A stretch of 39,018 nt of DNA, taken from the NCBI GenBank assembly GCA_964561545.1, contig CAZLQF010000026.1:1-39018 (forward strand), given 5' to 3'. The position numbers and the translations under genes were made by a program. Shown here one piece after another: positions 1-7,620 of the stretch (the first letter of the stretch is position 1; each line of letters starts with the position of its first letter). Origin of the DNA: CAZLQF01 sp964561545 (GTDB lineage Bacteria > Bacteroidota > Bacteroidia > CAILMK01 > CAYYUA01). The notes beneath the pieces are model-generated. The model was not told where the DNA came from. It made no database searches and saw nothing but the letters and a program-made list of their open reading frames with translations.

Positions 1-1521
1 GACACCGGATATGTCTCCAAAGATGGGTTATACATTCCGGAAGCTCCTGGTACTTATGAAGTAAGGTACAAGGGTTATTCAGCAGGTAACCGTTGCATGG
101 TCAAGGACACATCCAAGGTGATCGTTCATCCCAATCCAAAATTTGATATAGGTACAAAATCAGGAGACAGGCGATATTGTTCAAATGAAACGATAGAACT
201 GGATGTAGATCCGGGCGGAAGCTGGTCCCCATCATCGGGAACCTGGGAGTTGAATGATGATGAGACCATAGGCGGTCAAACTTTAGAAGCATCCAAACCA
301 GGTCAAGGAGAACATGAAGTTAAGTACACCAAAGTAGAACAGATCAACTTTAATCTTAGCTGTTCTACAAGCGATTCTTTCAACGTAAATATTGATGCGG
401 AACCATCTGTAAACATTATGAACGACAATCAACCGGCCTGCATAGGTACTTCTTATGAATTAGAAGCTGTACTAAACCATGCCAAAGGTCTTAACTGGAC
501 TACTAACAGGGGAACCGGAGGAAGGTTTGTAGGCAATGGTTTTTCAGATTCTACATTTGCTGATGACACTGGTCGTGTTTCTTATTTACCTGGTGACCTT
601 CAAAATCAAAGGAGAACCTTCAAGATAGCTGTTGAAACTTATGGTAGCGGTGTTTGTGAAGCTAAAACGGACACTGCAAGTTTTGCCATTTCTCCAAAAC
701 CAGAACCCGATTTTACTTCGGATACCGCAGGTTGTCCGCCATACCGGGTAGAATTTAAAGATGAATCCAGCATTCCGGGTAATGGTGCATTGGATCGCTG
801 GGAATGGGATTTTGGTGATGGTAAGGATCCCTCTTTTAATAGAAATCCTGTTCATACCTATGAAGATCCTAAAACGGCACCCGGAGGCTATGATGTACAA
901 TTGAAATTAACAAGCAAAGCAGGCTGTCAGGATTCAGTTAAAAAGGAAAATTACATAACCGTCCATCAACCTCCCGAACCTGATTTCTTGGGAAATCCAA
1001 CTTATACTACCATCAATGCCCCAACCATTGATTTTGAGAACAAATCAAAAAATGTTGGCGAATTTGCAAGGTATTTCTGGGATTTTGGCGATCCAATATC
1101 CATAGATGGTGGCAAGTCAACCAAAGAAAATCCGTCCTACACTTATTCCGATACGGGTATGTATACCATCAAGCTCAGGGCTACCAGCCAACGCGGGTGC
1201 ACGGATACGATCGTTAAAGAGAATTACATTGAAATAGTACCGCAGGTTATTGTGCATACGCCCAATGCCTTCAGTCCGAACAATGATGGTCATAATGATC
1301 AATATAGAGTAGAAGCTTCCATCTTTTCAGATTTTGAAATCTTTATATACAATAGGTGGGGCGAATTACTTTATGAATCTAACAGCTATGAAGAACATGG
1401 CTGGGACGGTACATACAAAGGTAGTAAGGTACAGGAAGATGTTTATATGTACATTGTTAAAGTGACCGGATTGAACGGTAAAGAATATGAATACTCCGGT
1501 AATATTACCTTACTCAGGTAG
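1..1521 (+). CDS. PKD-domain surface protein with type IX secretion C-terminal domain (5' partial)
   Basis: The frame is open from base 1, so the gene begins before the window; 506 codons are visible. Two PKD-like domains are seen, at about residues 236-312 and 325-408 of the visible part, each with the typical W-x-F/W-D-F-G-D core. The last 90 residues carry the motif PNAFSPNNDGHND, then IYNRWGELLYES and a W-D-G-T-Y-K-G turn. This is the gliding-motility-associated C-terminal domain (CHU_C, TIGR04131 type) that serves as a type B sorting signal for the type IX secretion system of Bacteroidota. The protein is therefore expected to be exported to the cell surface or medium. The part before the PKD domains is Cys-containing, beta-rich in appearance and not assignable. 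Function beyond adhesion-like or matrix-like surface protein is not readable. Confidence 0.9.
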   Translation, partial: DTGYVSKDGLYIPEAPGTYEVRYKGYSAGNRCMVKDTSKVIVHPNPKFDIGTKSGDRRYCSNETIELDVDPGGSWSPSSGTWELNDDETIGGQTLEASKPGQGEHEVKYTKVEQINFNLSCSTSDSFNVNIDAEPSVNIMNDNQPACIGTSYELEAVLNHAKGLNWTTNRGTGGRFVGNGFSDSTFADDTGRVSYLPGDLQNQRRTFKIAVETYGSGVCEAKTDTASFAISPKPEPDFTSDTAGCPPYRVEFKDESSIPGNGALDRWEWDFGDGKDPSFNRNPVHTYEDPKTAPGGYDVQLKLTSKAGCQDSVKKENYITVHQPPEPDFLGNPTYTTINAPTIDFENKSKNVGEFARYFWDFGDPISIDGGKSTKENPSYTYSDTGMYTIKLRATSQRGCTDTIVKENYIEIVPQVIVHTPNAFSPNNDGHNDQYRVEASIFSDFEIFIYNRWGELLYESNSYEEHGWDGTYKGSKVQEDVYMYIVKVTGLNGKEYEYSGNITLLR

Positions 1522-1531
1522 TTGAACTTTG

Positions 1532-1556
1532 ATTGTCAAGCCATTTGGTTGACAAT
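1532..1556. repeat. Inverted repeat overlapping the -33 region of the rimP promoter
   Basis: Perfect 8-base arms ATTGTCAA (1532-1539) and TTGACAAT (1549-1556) flank a 9-base loop. A G-T pair and two T-A pairs extend the stem to 11. It lies 10 bases after the stop of the PKD protein. The right arm contains the TTG that would serve as the -33 element of the rimP promoter. It could be the RNA hairpin that ends the upstream transcript, though it lacks a T-run, or a protein-binding operator. Confidence 0.5.
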
Positions 1557-1579
1557 TAAACAAAATTAAATTACATTTG
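1549..1579 (+). promoter_or_regulatory. Bacteroidota-type promoter of the rimP-nusA-infB operon
   Basis: TACATTTG at 1572-1579 matches the Bacteroidota -7 consensus TAnnTTTG exactly. A TTG at 1549-1551, 20 bases upstream, fits the -33 element. Transcription should begin near 1585, about 40 bases before the rimP start codon. No other such match is seen between the upstream stop and rimP. Confidence 0.65.
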
Positions 1580-1589
1580 CACTTAAAAG

Positions 1590-1612
1590 AAGGGGACTTT
1601 GTCCCCTTTTTT
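1590..1612 (+). terminator. Terminator-like hairpin in the rimP leader
   Basis: The stem AAGGGGAC (1590-1597) pairs perfectly with GTCCCCTT (1601-1608) around a TTT loop, and a run of six T (1607-1612) follows. This is textbook intrinsic-terminator form. It sits downstream of the predicted promoter and 11 bases before the rimP ATG, so every transcript from that promoter would begin with it. It may end the upstream gene, act as an attenuator, or form a protective 5' stem-loop. Confidence 0.7.
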
Positions 1613-1623
1613 ATTGAGGTATT

Positions 1624-2058
1624 ATGACAAATTTATTGGAATCTATCATACAGGAAGTGCTTGAACAGGTGCCTTCTTACTATCTTGTTGAACTAAAATT
1701 AAGTTCAGATAATAGCAAGATAAGTGTTTTTGTAGATGGAGATAATGGTGTAGACATAGATTTATGTACGGAACTCGGAAGAGAGATTGAAGAGCGGTTA
1801 CAACAACAAGATGAATTTAAACATAAAAGTTACGATCTGGAGGTTTCATCTCCTGGATTGGATCGGCCATTGAAATTGACGAGGCAGTACAAGAAAAATG
1901 TTAATAAAAAATTAAAGGTAGCATTAACAGACGGCAGCCAAATTACAGGCAGCCTAATATATGTAAATGATGATCAAATAATGGTAAAGAAAAACCAAAA
2001 TTCTTTGGAATCCATTAATTTCAACAAGATCGAAAATAGTAAAGTAGAAGTATTTTAA
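1624..2058 (+). CDS. rimP: Ribosome maturation factor RimP
   Basis: A 144-residue protein with the RimP pattern: an N-terminal alpha/beta domain containing VFVDGDNGVDIDLCTELGREI, then the signature YDLEVSSPGLDRPLK at about residues 76-90, then a C-terminal SH3-like beta domain. RimP binds the 30S subunit and helps its late assembly. The start is supported by homologous length and by a GAGGT four bases upstream of ATG, which is notable because Shine-Dalgarno sequences are rare in this phylum. It is the first gene of a tight operon: 10 bases separate it from nusA. The leader contains a promoter and a terminator-like hairpin, listed separately. Confidence 0.96.
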   Translation: MTNLLESIIQEVLEQVPSYYLVELKLSSDNSKISVFVDGDNGVDIDLCTELGREIEERLQQQDEFKHKSYDLEVSSPGLDRPLKLTRQYKKNVNKKLKVALTDGSQITGSLIYVNDDQIMVKKNQNSLESINFNKIENSKVEVF

Positions 2059-2068
2059 ACTTAAGATT

Positions 2069-3304
2069 ATGAACGTAGCAGAGCTTCAGGAATCCTTTGC
2101 GGATTTTAAGGATTTTAAAAATATTGATCGTGTTACGATGTTGCGTGTTCTTGAAGAAGTATTTAGGAACATGCTTAAAAAGAAATACGGTACGGATGAA
2201 AATTTTGACATTATTATAAATGTCGATAAAGGAGACTTGGAAATCTGGAGAAACCGGGAAATTGTCCCTGATGGAGCGGTAGAAGATTCCAATGAACATG
2301 TGGAATATTCTGAAGCCGTGCAAATTGAACCCGATTTTGAAGTAGGCGAAGAACTTTCTGAAGAAGTCACGCTTGAATCCTTTGGAAGAAGGAACATCAT
2401 GGCAGCGCGCCAGAATTTGATCAACAAGATCCTTGAACTGGAAAAAGAAGAGGTTACAAAACTTTACGAGGATCGAATCGGAGAAATTGTTAGCGGTGAA
2501 GTTTATCAGGTATGGAAGCGTGAAATTTTGGTTTTGGATGATGAAGGCAATGAGTTAATATTGTCTAAAGAAGAACAAATTCCAAGTGATTATTTCAAAA
2601 AAGGAGATACGGTAAGAGCTGTAGTAAAAAATGTAGAAAATAAAAATGGCAACCCATTAATCTTACTTTCAAGGACCTCGCCCAAGTTTCTTGAAAGGTT
2701 GTTCGAACTTGAAGTACCTGAAATTGCTGATGGCTTAATAACTTTACACAATATTGTGAGGGAACCTGGAGAAAGGGCTAAAATCTCAGTAGAATCCTAT
2801 GACGACCGAATTGATCCTGTTGGTGCCTGTGTAGGTATGAAAGGTTCAAGAATTCATGGAATAGTGCGTGAATTGAGGAATGAGAATATTGACGTCATTA
2901 ATTATACAACCAACACTAAGCTTTATATAACTCGGGCCTTAAGCCCAGCAAAAGTAAGCTCAATTTCAGTTGATGAAGAAAACAAAAAGGCCTCTGTATA
3001 TTTAAAGCCGGATAACGTTTCCTTGGCCATAGGCAAGGGAGGACTTAATATTAAGCTTGCTGCCAAACTGACCGGCTACGAAGTAGATGTATTTAGAGAA
3101 TCAGGGGAGGAGGAATATGACATCGATCTTGACGAGTTTTCAGATGAAATGGATGGCTGGATTATAGATGAATTGAAGGCTATAGGCTGCGATACTGCAA
3201 AAAGCGTATTGGAACTATCGCTTGATGAATTGGTTAGAAGAACTGAATTAGAAGAAGAAACAGCGAAAGAGATCATTTCAATTCTACAATCAGAATTTGA
3301 ATAA
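2069..3304 (+). CDS. nusA: Transcription termination/antitermination factor NusA
   Basis: A 411-residue NusA. The N-terminal RNA-polymerase-binding domain covers roughly residues 1-125 and an S1 domain about 135-200. Two KH domains follow, with the loop motifs GMKGSR and GKGGLN at about 268-273 and 323-328. An acidic C-terminal segment with helix-hairpin-helix-like character ends the protein. NusA binds RNA polymerase and nascent RNA and modulates pausing, termination and antitermination. The length suits Bacteroidota NusA, which carries a shorter C-terminus than the 495-residue enterobacterial form. It is the middle gene of rimP-nusA-infB, with 17 bases before infB. If the hairpin in the leader is functional, NusA could act on its own operon; that is inference. 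Confidence 0.97.
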   Translation: MNVAELQESFADFKDFKNIDRVTMLRVLEEVFRNMLKKKYGTDENFDIIINVDKGDLEIWRNREIVPDGAVEDSNEHVEYSEAVQIEPDFEVGEELSEEVTLESFGRRNIMAARQNLINKILELEKEEVTKLYEDRIGEIVSGEVYQVWKREILVLDDEGNELILSKEEQIPSDYFKKGDTVRAVVKNVENKNGNPLILLSRTSPKFLERLFELEVPEIADGLITLHNIVREPGERAKISVESYDDRIDPVGACVGMKGSRIHGIVRELRNENIDVINYTTNTKLYITRALSPAKVSSISVDEENKKASVYLKPDNVSLAIGKGGLNIKLAAKLTGYEVDVFRESGEEEYDIDLDEFSDEMDGWIIDELKAIGCDTAKSVLELSLDELVRRTELEEETAKEIISILQSEFE

Positions 3305-3321
3305 TAACTTGAGCACAATTT

Positions 3322-6303
3322 ATGGCCGAAACTACTACACCAAAAAGATTATCAAAGGTTGCCAAAGAACTTAACGTGGCAACCACAACCATACGTAATT
3401 TCCTTGATAATAAAGGTTTTGACGTTGGTAATAACCCCAATGCCAAAATTCCTGGGGAAGCTTATGAACAATTGTTGCAAGAGTTTCAGCCTGATAAATT
3501 AACCAAAGAAGAAACGGAAAAAGTTGTGCTTCCCGGGGGTAAATCTAAAGAAGAAGCGGAAAAAGAAAAGCCAGAATCCAAACCAGAAACTAAAGAGGAA
3601 ACCAATCAGGAAACCAAACCTGAAGCTAAAGAAGAAAAACAGGAAGAAGTAAGTAAGGAAGAACCTACTAAAAATGAAGAAAACCAAAAAGAACAGCCTG
3701 TAGCAGAAAAAGAAAATCAAGAAGAAGTAACAGAAGAAAAATCTGAAACAGCTACCGAGGAAGAAAAAAATTCTGGTGTTAAGGTAGTAGGAAAAGTTGA
3801 TCTTGAAGAGATAAAATCTAAAAAGGGAAAAACTAAGCAAAAAGAGCAAGGATCAAAACAAGAAGCAGAAGCCGAAGAGCCGGCCCAAAAGGAACCCGAA
3901 GAAGGAACAGAACCCAACAAGTCAGAAATTCAGGAAGAACAAGCTGAAACAACCGAAGCAGCAACACCTGCTGACGAAAACCAAACCGAAGAAGCAACTG
4001 AAACTACTGAGGAAGCAGAGAAAACTCAGGAGCCAGGGCAACCCCACCAAGAGCCAGAAGAAAAAGAAAAACCACAAGAGCAGGAGCAAAGTCAACAAGA
4101 AGAAGATAAAGAATCGCCTTACAGAGCCTCAAAACCAAAAATGGAAGGCCCTAAAGTTGTGGGCAGTATTGAATTGGGCGATATTAAATCCAACAGGCCG
4201 GATAAGAAAAAACCAGTGGCTTCAACTTCTGACCCCAATTCTACTGTTAAGAAAAAGCCTAGAAAAAGAAGGCGAATAAAAGAGTCTGATCAAGAAAAAC
4301 AGAAAACGGACAAAGAGGCTAAAAGTACCGAAAAACCCAAGACTAAAGAAAAACCTCAGCGAAAGAAAAAAACCAAAACCGAAAAGCCTCAAATAGAGGA
4401 AAAAGAGGTACAAAGCCAGATCAACGAAACGCTTAAGAAGCTGGATAAGAAACAAGGTGGAGGAACTCGATCTAAAATTCGAAAAAAGAAAAGGGATGAA
4501 GCTAAACAAAAAGAAGAAGAGCGGCAGCGGGAAATTGAAGAACAGAGTAAAAATACCATTGAGGTAACAGAATACATTACGGTCAATGAGCTCGCCAGCA
4601 TCATGGATGTGGAGGTAACTGAAATCATTACCACCTGCATGAATCTCGGGCTGATGGTTACCATGAACCAACGGATTGATGCGGAAACGATAACAGTTGT
4701 TGCTGATGAATACGGCTATGAAGTTGATTTCAAAGAAGCGGATATGGATGAACCTTCTTTGGAGGAAGAGGACAATCCCGAAAATTACGTACCAAGGGCA
4801 CCGATTGTTACCATTATGGGGCACGTAGACCATGGTAAAACTTCCCTCCTTGATTTTATAAGATCATCCAAGATCATCGCTGGTGAATCTGGTGGTATTA
4901 CACAGCACATTGGGGCTTATGAGGTAGAATTGGGAGATGACAAACGGAGCATTACGTTCCTTGATACACCCGGCCACGAAGCATTTACAGCCATGAGGGC
5001 CCGTGGAGCGCAGGTAACGGACGTTGCTATTATCATCATAGCTGCCGATGACAATGTGATGCCTCAAACCAAGGAAGCCATTTCTCACGCCCAAGCAGCT
5101 GGGGTTCCTATTATTTTTGCCATTAACAAGGTCGATAAGCCCAATTCCAGTCCTGAGAAGGTAAAACAGGAATTGGCAGATATGGACCTATTGGTAGAAG
5201 ATTGGGGCGGCCAATACCAATGCCAGGAAATCTCTGCTAAAGGTGGTAGCAACGTGAATGAGCTGCTTGAAAAAGTATTGCTTGAAGCTGAGCTTCTTGA
5301 GCTTCAAGCCGATCCTAAAAAGCATTCAACCGGTGCTGTTTTAGAGGCTTCGCTTGATAAAGGTAAAGGAATTGTAACCAACCTGCTTGTACAAAAAGGC
5401 TCTTTAAATGTAGGTGATACGGTGATAGCAGGACCCAACTGGGGCCGGATAAGGGCCATGTTGGATGAGCGGGGTAATAAGTTAAACCAAGCCGGGCCCT
5501 CTAAGCCTGTCCAGGTATTGGGTTTTGATGGCGCTCCGCAAGCAGGAGAAAAATTCTATGAACTGGAAAGCGAGCACGATGCCAAAGAGATTGCCACAGA
5601 AAGACAGCAACTGATCCGTGAACAAGGCATAAGAGCCACCAAGCATATTACCCTGGATGAAATCGGCCGAAGGCTTGCCATTGGTAACTTCCAGCAATTG
5701 GATCTTATCATCAAAGGAGACGTTGATGGTTCCGTTGAAGCACTTTCCGATTCTCTTCAAAAGCTTTCTACTGAAGAGGTGCAAGTCCGGGTTATTCACA
5801 AAGGGGTTGGGCAGATTACGGAATCTGACGTGCTGCTTGCATCAGCCTCGGATGCCATCATAATAGGTTTCCAGGTTCGTCCCTCTTCACCAGCCAGACG
5901 CACAGCTAAGCAAGAGCAGATTGACATAAGGCTTTATTCTGTGATTTACAATGCCATAGATGAAGTTAAGAGCGCCATGGAAGGAATGCTTGCGCCTAAG
6001 ATCGAAGAAAATGTAACCGGTACCGTGGAAGTCAGGGATGTCTTTAAAGTCTCTAAAGTGGGAACGGTTGCTGGTTGTAAAGTAACAGATGGAAAAATCA
6101 AAAGGGATAGTAAAGTGCGGTTAATTCGCGATGGCGTAGTTATTTACACTGGTGAAATCGAATCGCTCAAGCGCTATAGGGAAGACACTAAAGAAGTGAA
6201 AACCGGCTATGAATGCGGGATTAAGATCAAGAACTACAATGACATTAAAGAGGGCGACTATATTGAACCATTTGAGCAAATAGAGGTTAAACGAAGCTTA
6301 TAA
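3322..6303 (+). CDS. infB: Translation initiation factor IF-2
   Basis: A 993-residue IF-2. An N-terminal IF2_N-like helical domain (about 5-55) is followed by some 350 residues of low-complexity Glu/Lys/Gln-rich linker, then a second IF2_N-like segment (about 415-470). The GTPase domain shows G1 GHVDHGKT at 500-507, G3 DTPGH at 548-552, G4 NKVD at 602-605 and G5 SAKGG at 638-642. Domains II, III and the fMet-tRNA-binding C-terminus complete the protein. IF-2 delivers initiator tRNA to the 30S subunit and promotes subunit joining. The linker contains two related islands, KVVGKVDL at 154-161 and KVVGSIEL at 278-285, set in otherwise unstructured sequence. The gene ends convergently with the next gene, with 6 bases of overlap. 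Confidence 0.97.
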   Translation: MAETTTPKRLSKVAKELNVATTTIRNFLDNKGFDVGNNPNAKIPGEAYEQLLQEFQPDKLTKEETEKVVLPGGKSKEEAEKEKPESKPETKEETNQETKPEAKEEKQEEVSKEEPTKNEENQKEQPVAEKENQEEVTEEKSETATEEEKNSGVKVVGKVDLEEIKSKKGKTKQKEQGSKQEAEAEEPAQKEPEEGTEPNKSEIQEEQAETTEAATPADENQTEEATETTEEAEKTQEPGQPHQEPEEKEKPQEQEQSQQEEDKESPYRASKPKMEGPKVVGSIELGDIKSNRPDKKKPVASTSDPNSTVKKKPRKRRRIKESDQEKQKTDKEAKSTEKPKTKEKPQRKKKTKTEKPQIEEKEVQSQINETLKKLDKKQGGGTRSKIRKKKRDEAKQKEEERQREIEEQSKNTIEVTEYITVNELASIMDVEVTEIITTCMNLGLMVTMNQRIDAETITVVADEYGYEVDFKEADMDEPSLEEEDNPENYVPRAPIVTIMGHVDHGKTSLLDFIRSSKIIAGESGGITQHIGAYEVELGDDKRSITFLDTPGHEAFTAMRARGAQVTDVAIIIIAADDNVMPQTKEAISHAQAAGVPIIFAINKVDKPNSSPEKVKQELADMDLLVEDWGGQYQCQEISAKGGSNVNELLEKVLLEAELLELQADPKKHSTGAVLEASLDKGKGIVTNLLVQKGSLNVGDTVIAGPNWGRIRAMLDERGNKLNQAGPSKPVQVLGFDGAPQAGEKFYELESEHDAKEIATERQQLIREQGIRATKHITLDEIGRRLAIGNFQQLDLIIKGDVDGSVEALSDSLQKLSTEEVQVRVIHKGVGQITESDVLLASASDAIIIGFQVRPSSPARRTAKQEQIDIRLYSVIYNAIDEVKSAMEGMLAPKIEENVTGTVEVRDVFKVSKVGTVAGCKVTDGKIKRDSKVRLIRDGVVIYTGEIESLKRYREDTKEVKTGYECGIKIKNYNDIKEGDYIEPFEQIEVKRSL

Positions 6304-7086
6304 ACTGCCCGTTCTTCCGCCATCAACCGGTAAATTGACTCCATTGATGTAGCCTGCATATTCGCTGACCAAAAAAATAATGGTATAAGCTAATTCCTCG
6401 GGTTTTCCAAACCTCCTTGCTGGAATTCCTTCTTTCATTCCCTTGATGACCTCATCTTCATTTTGGCCTGTCTTATTTACCTTATTTTGAATAATACCAT
6501 CCAAACGATCCGTTTCTGTTGCCCCTGGTAACACATTGTTGACGGTTATGCCAAAAGGTGCTAACTCCATTGAAAGTGTTTTGGACCAATTGGCAACAGC
6601 GCCCCTGATGGTATTGGAAACCCCAAGATTGGGGATGGGTTGCTTAACAGACGTAGAAATGATGTTAACGATCCGGCCATAATTGGCCTCCTGCATTCCA
6701 GGGATCACAGCTTGTGTCAAAATTTGATTGCAAATAACGTGTTGCTCAAATGCATTCCTATATTCCTCTAAATCAGCTTTATGGGCTGGACCTCCCGGAG
6801 GACCACCGGTATTGTTTATCAAAATGTGAATTGATCTATGGTTGGTGATTTCACTAATGATGGATTGTACATCGGATGGATTGCTGTAATCAATCGCATA
6901 ATATTCATGGTTTTGCCCTTTGGAAGTATCCAATTCCTTTGATAAAGTTTGAAGCTTTGCTTTATCACGTGCAAATAGGATGACGGAAGCACCACTATCC
7001 GCTAATTCCATAGCAGTAGATTTGCCAATACCCTTAGAGCTACCACCTACAATGGCTGTTTTACCTGTTAGATCAATGTTCACCAT
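6298..7086 (-). CDS. Atypical short-chain dehydrogenase/reductase (SDR) lacking the YxxxK pair
   Basis: A 262-residue SDR-fold protein. The Rossmann motif GGSSKGIG lies at residues 14-21, NNTGG at 91-95 in place of the usual NNAG, and the C-terminal PVDGG is typical. The catalytic Ser is present (ISTS, about 144). Where classical SDRs have Tyr-x-x-x-Lys, 13 residues on, this protein reads SNTIR (157-161), so both Tyr and Lys are missing. I recall an SDR subfamily with the same replacement, annotated generically as 3-oxoacyl-ACP reductase-like, so this is probably not damage. Substrate and reaction cannot be stated. The gene is monocistronic and convergent with infB, overlapping its end by 6 bases. 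Confidence 0.88.
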   Translation of the reverse strand: MVNIDLTGKTAIVGGSSKGIGKSTAMELADSGASVILFARDKAKLQTLSKELDTSKGQNHEYYAIDYSNPSDVQSIISEITNHRSIHILINNTGGPPGGPAHKADLEEYRNAFEQHVICNQILTQAVIPGMQEANYGRIVNIISTSVKQPIPNLGVSNTIRGAVANWSKTLSMELAPFGITVNNVLPGATETDRLDGIIQNKVNKTGQNEDEVIKGMKEGIPARRFGKPEELAYTIIFLVSEYAGYINGVNLPVDGGRTGSL

Positions 7087-7620
7087 GCTGGTTTATTTTA
7101 GGAGCTAAATTAGGAATAATTGCGTGTTTGAAGGTTAGAATGTTTGAGGTTTGATCTTGAAAAAGCTCCTGATAAATTGTTCTCCGCAAGCCTTAAAGCG
7201 TTTCTACAAGGCTCCCTTTTCTATTTGTTGTTCCTTGGTTTTAGCAAAACGGTCTATAATGTTTCTATTTAGCAAAAGCTAATAGTAAAATGTGGTGGTA
7301 GTTATCGGCTGGAATCTGGCAAATATACCCAGCTTTCTATGAAGGATCGCTCCATCGAAGTACTAATATTCGGGTATGCTGAAGCTATGGATTGTAATTA
7401 AACCAAAAGAACATGCAGATAGTCAGAGAACGCTGCGTTCACTTATCTTAAAGCTTCTTTGGCCGATTTTGGAGTTTTAACGTCTTTATAAAACAATTTA
7501 TAAGTTTGTATTTTAGTAACGTTGAAAAGGATAACTTTCAAAGAGACCTAATTGGCCCCAAAATCCAATATAAAAAAATAAGCCATTCCTACCTCATTTC
7601 TCATCCATTTCAATGTCATT
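7087..7620. other. Gene-free stretch with a possible small gene remnant
   Basis: This 534-base gap lies between the start of the SDR gene and the end of the DUF4010 gene, both on the minus strand. No ORF of useful size, tRNA or clear terminator is visible. On the plus strand, 7291-7491 reads in a single frame as protein-like sequence broken by two stop codons; see the separate entry. Confidence 0.6.
7291..7491 (+). pseudogene. Possible remnant of a small coding sequence
   Basis: One plus-strand frame gives CGGSYRLESGKYTQL, then a segment ending in FGYAEAMDCN, a TAA, six codons, a TAG, then SENAAFTYLKASLADFGVL and a final TAA. Both sides of the stops look like ordinary protein and stay in the same frame, as expected for a gene hit by nonsense mutations. 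There is no start codon or recognisable family, so chance cannot be excluded. Confidence 0.22.

Noticed and set aside
3499..3849. Long Phe/Leu-rich minus-strand ORF inside infB
   Set aside because: Artefact of the GAA/AAA-rich linker of IF-2 read backwards; there is no independent evidence of coding.
3595..4100. Repeat array in the infB linker (GAAGAA/AAAGAA-rich)
   Set aside because: Low-complexity coding for Glu and Lys without a regular repeat unit; no CRISPR or tandem-repeat periodicity.
4222..4833. 203-codon minus-strand ORF inside infB
   Set aside because: Also a shadow of the charged linker and G-domain; IF-2 coding on the plus strand is certain there.
6298..6303. Convergent overlap of infB and the SDR gene as a regulatory antisense arrangement
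   Set aside because: A 6-base stop-codon overlap is common in compact genomes; the similar 14-base overlap at 9742-9755 is equally ordinary.
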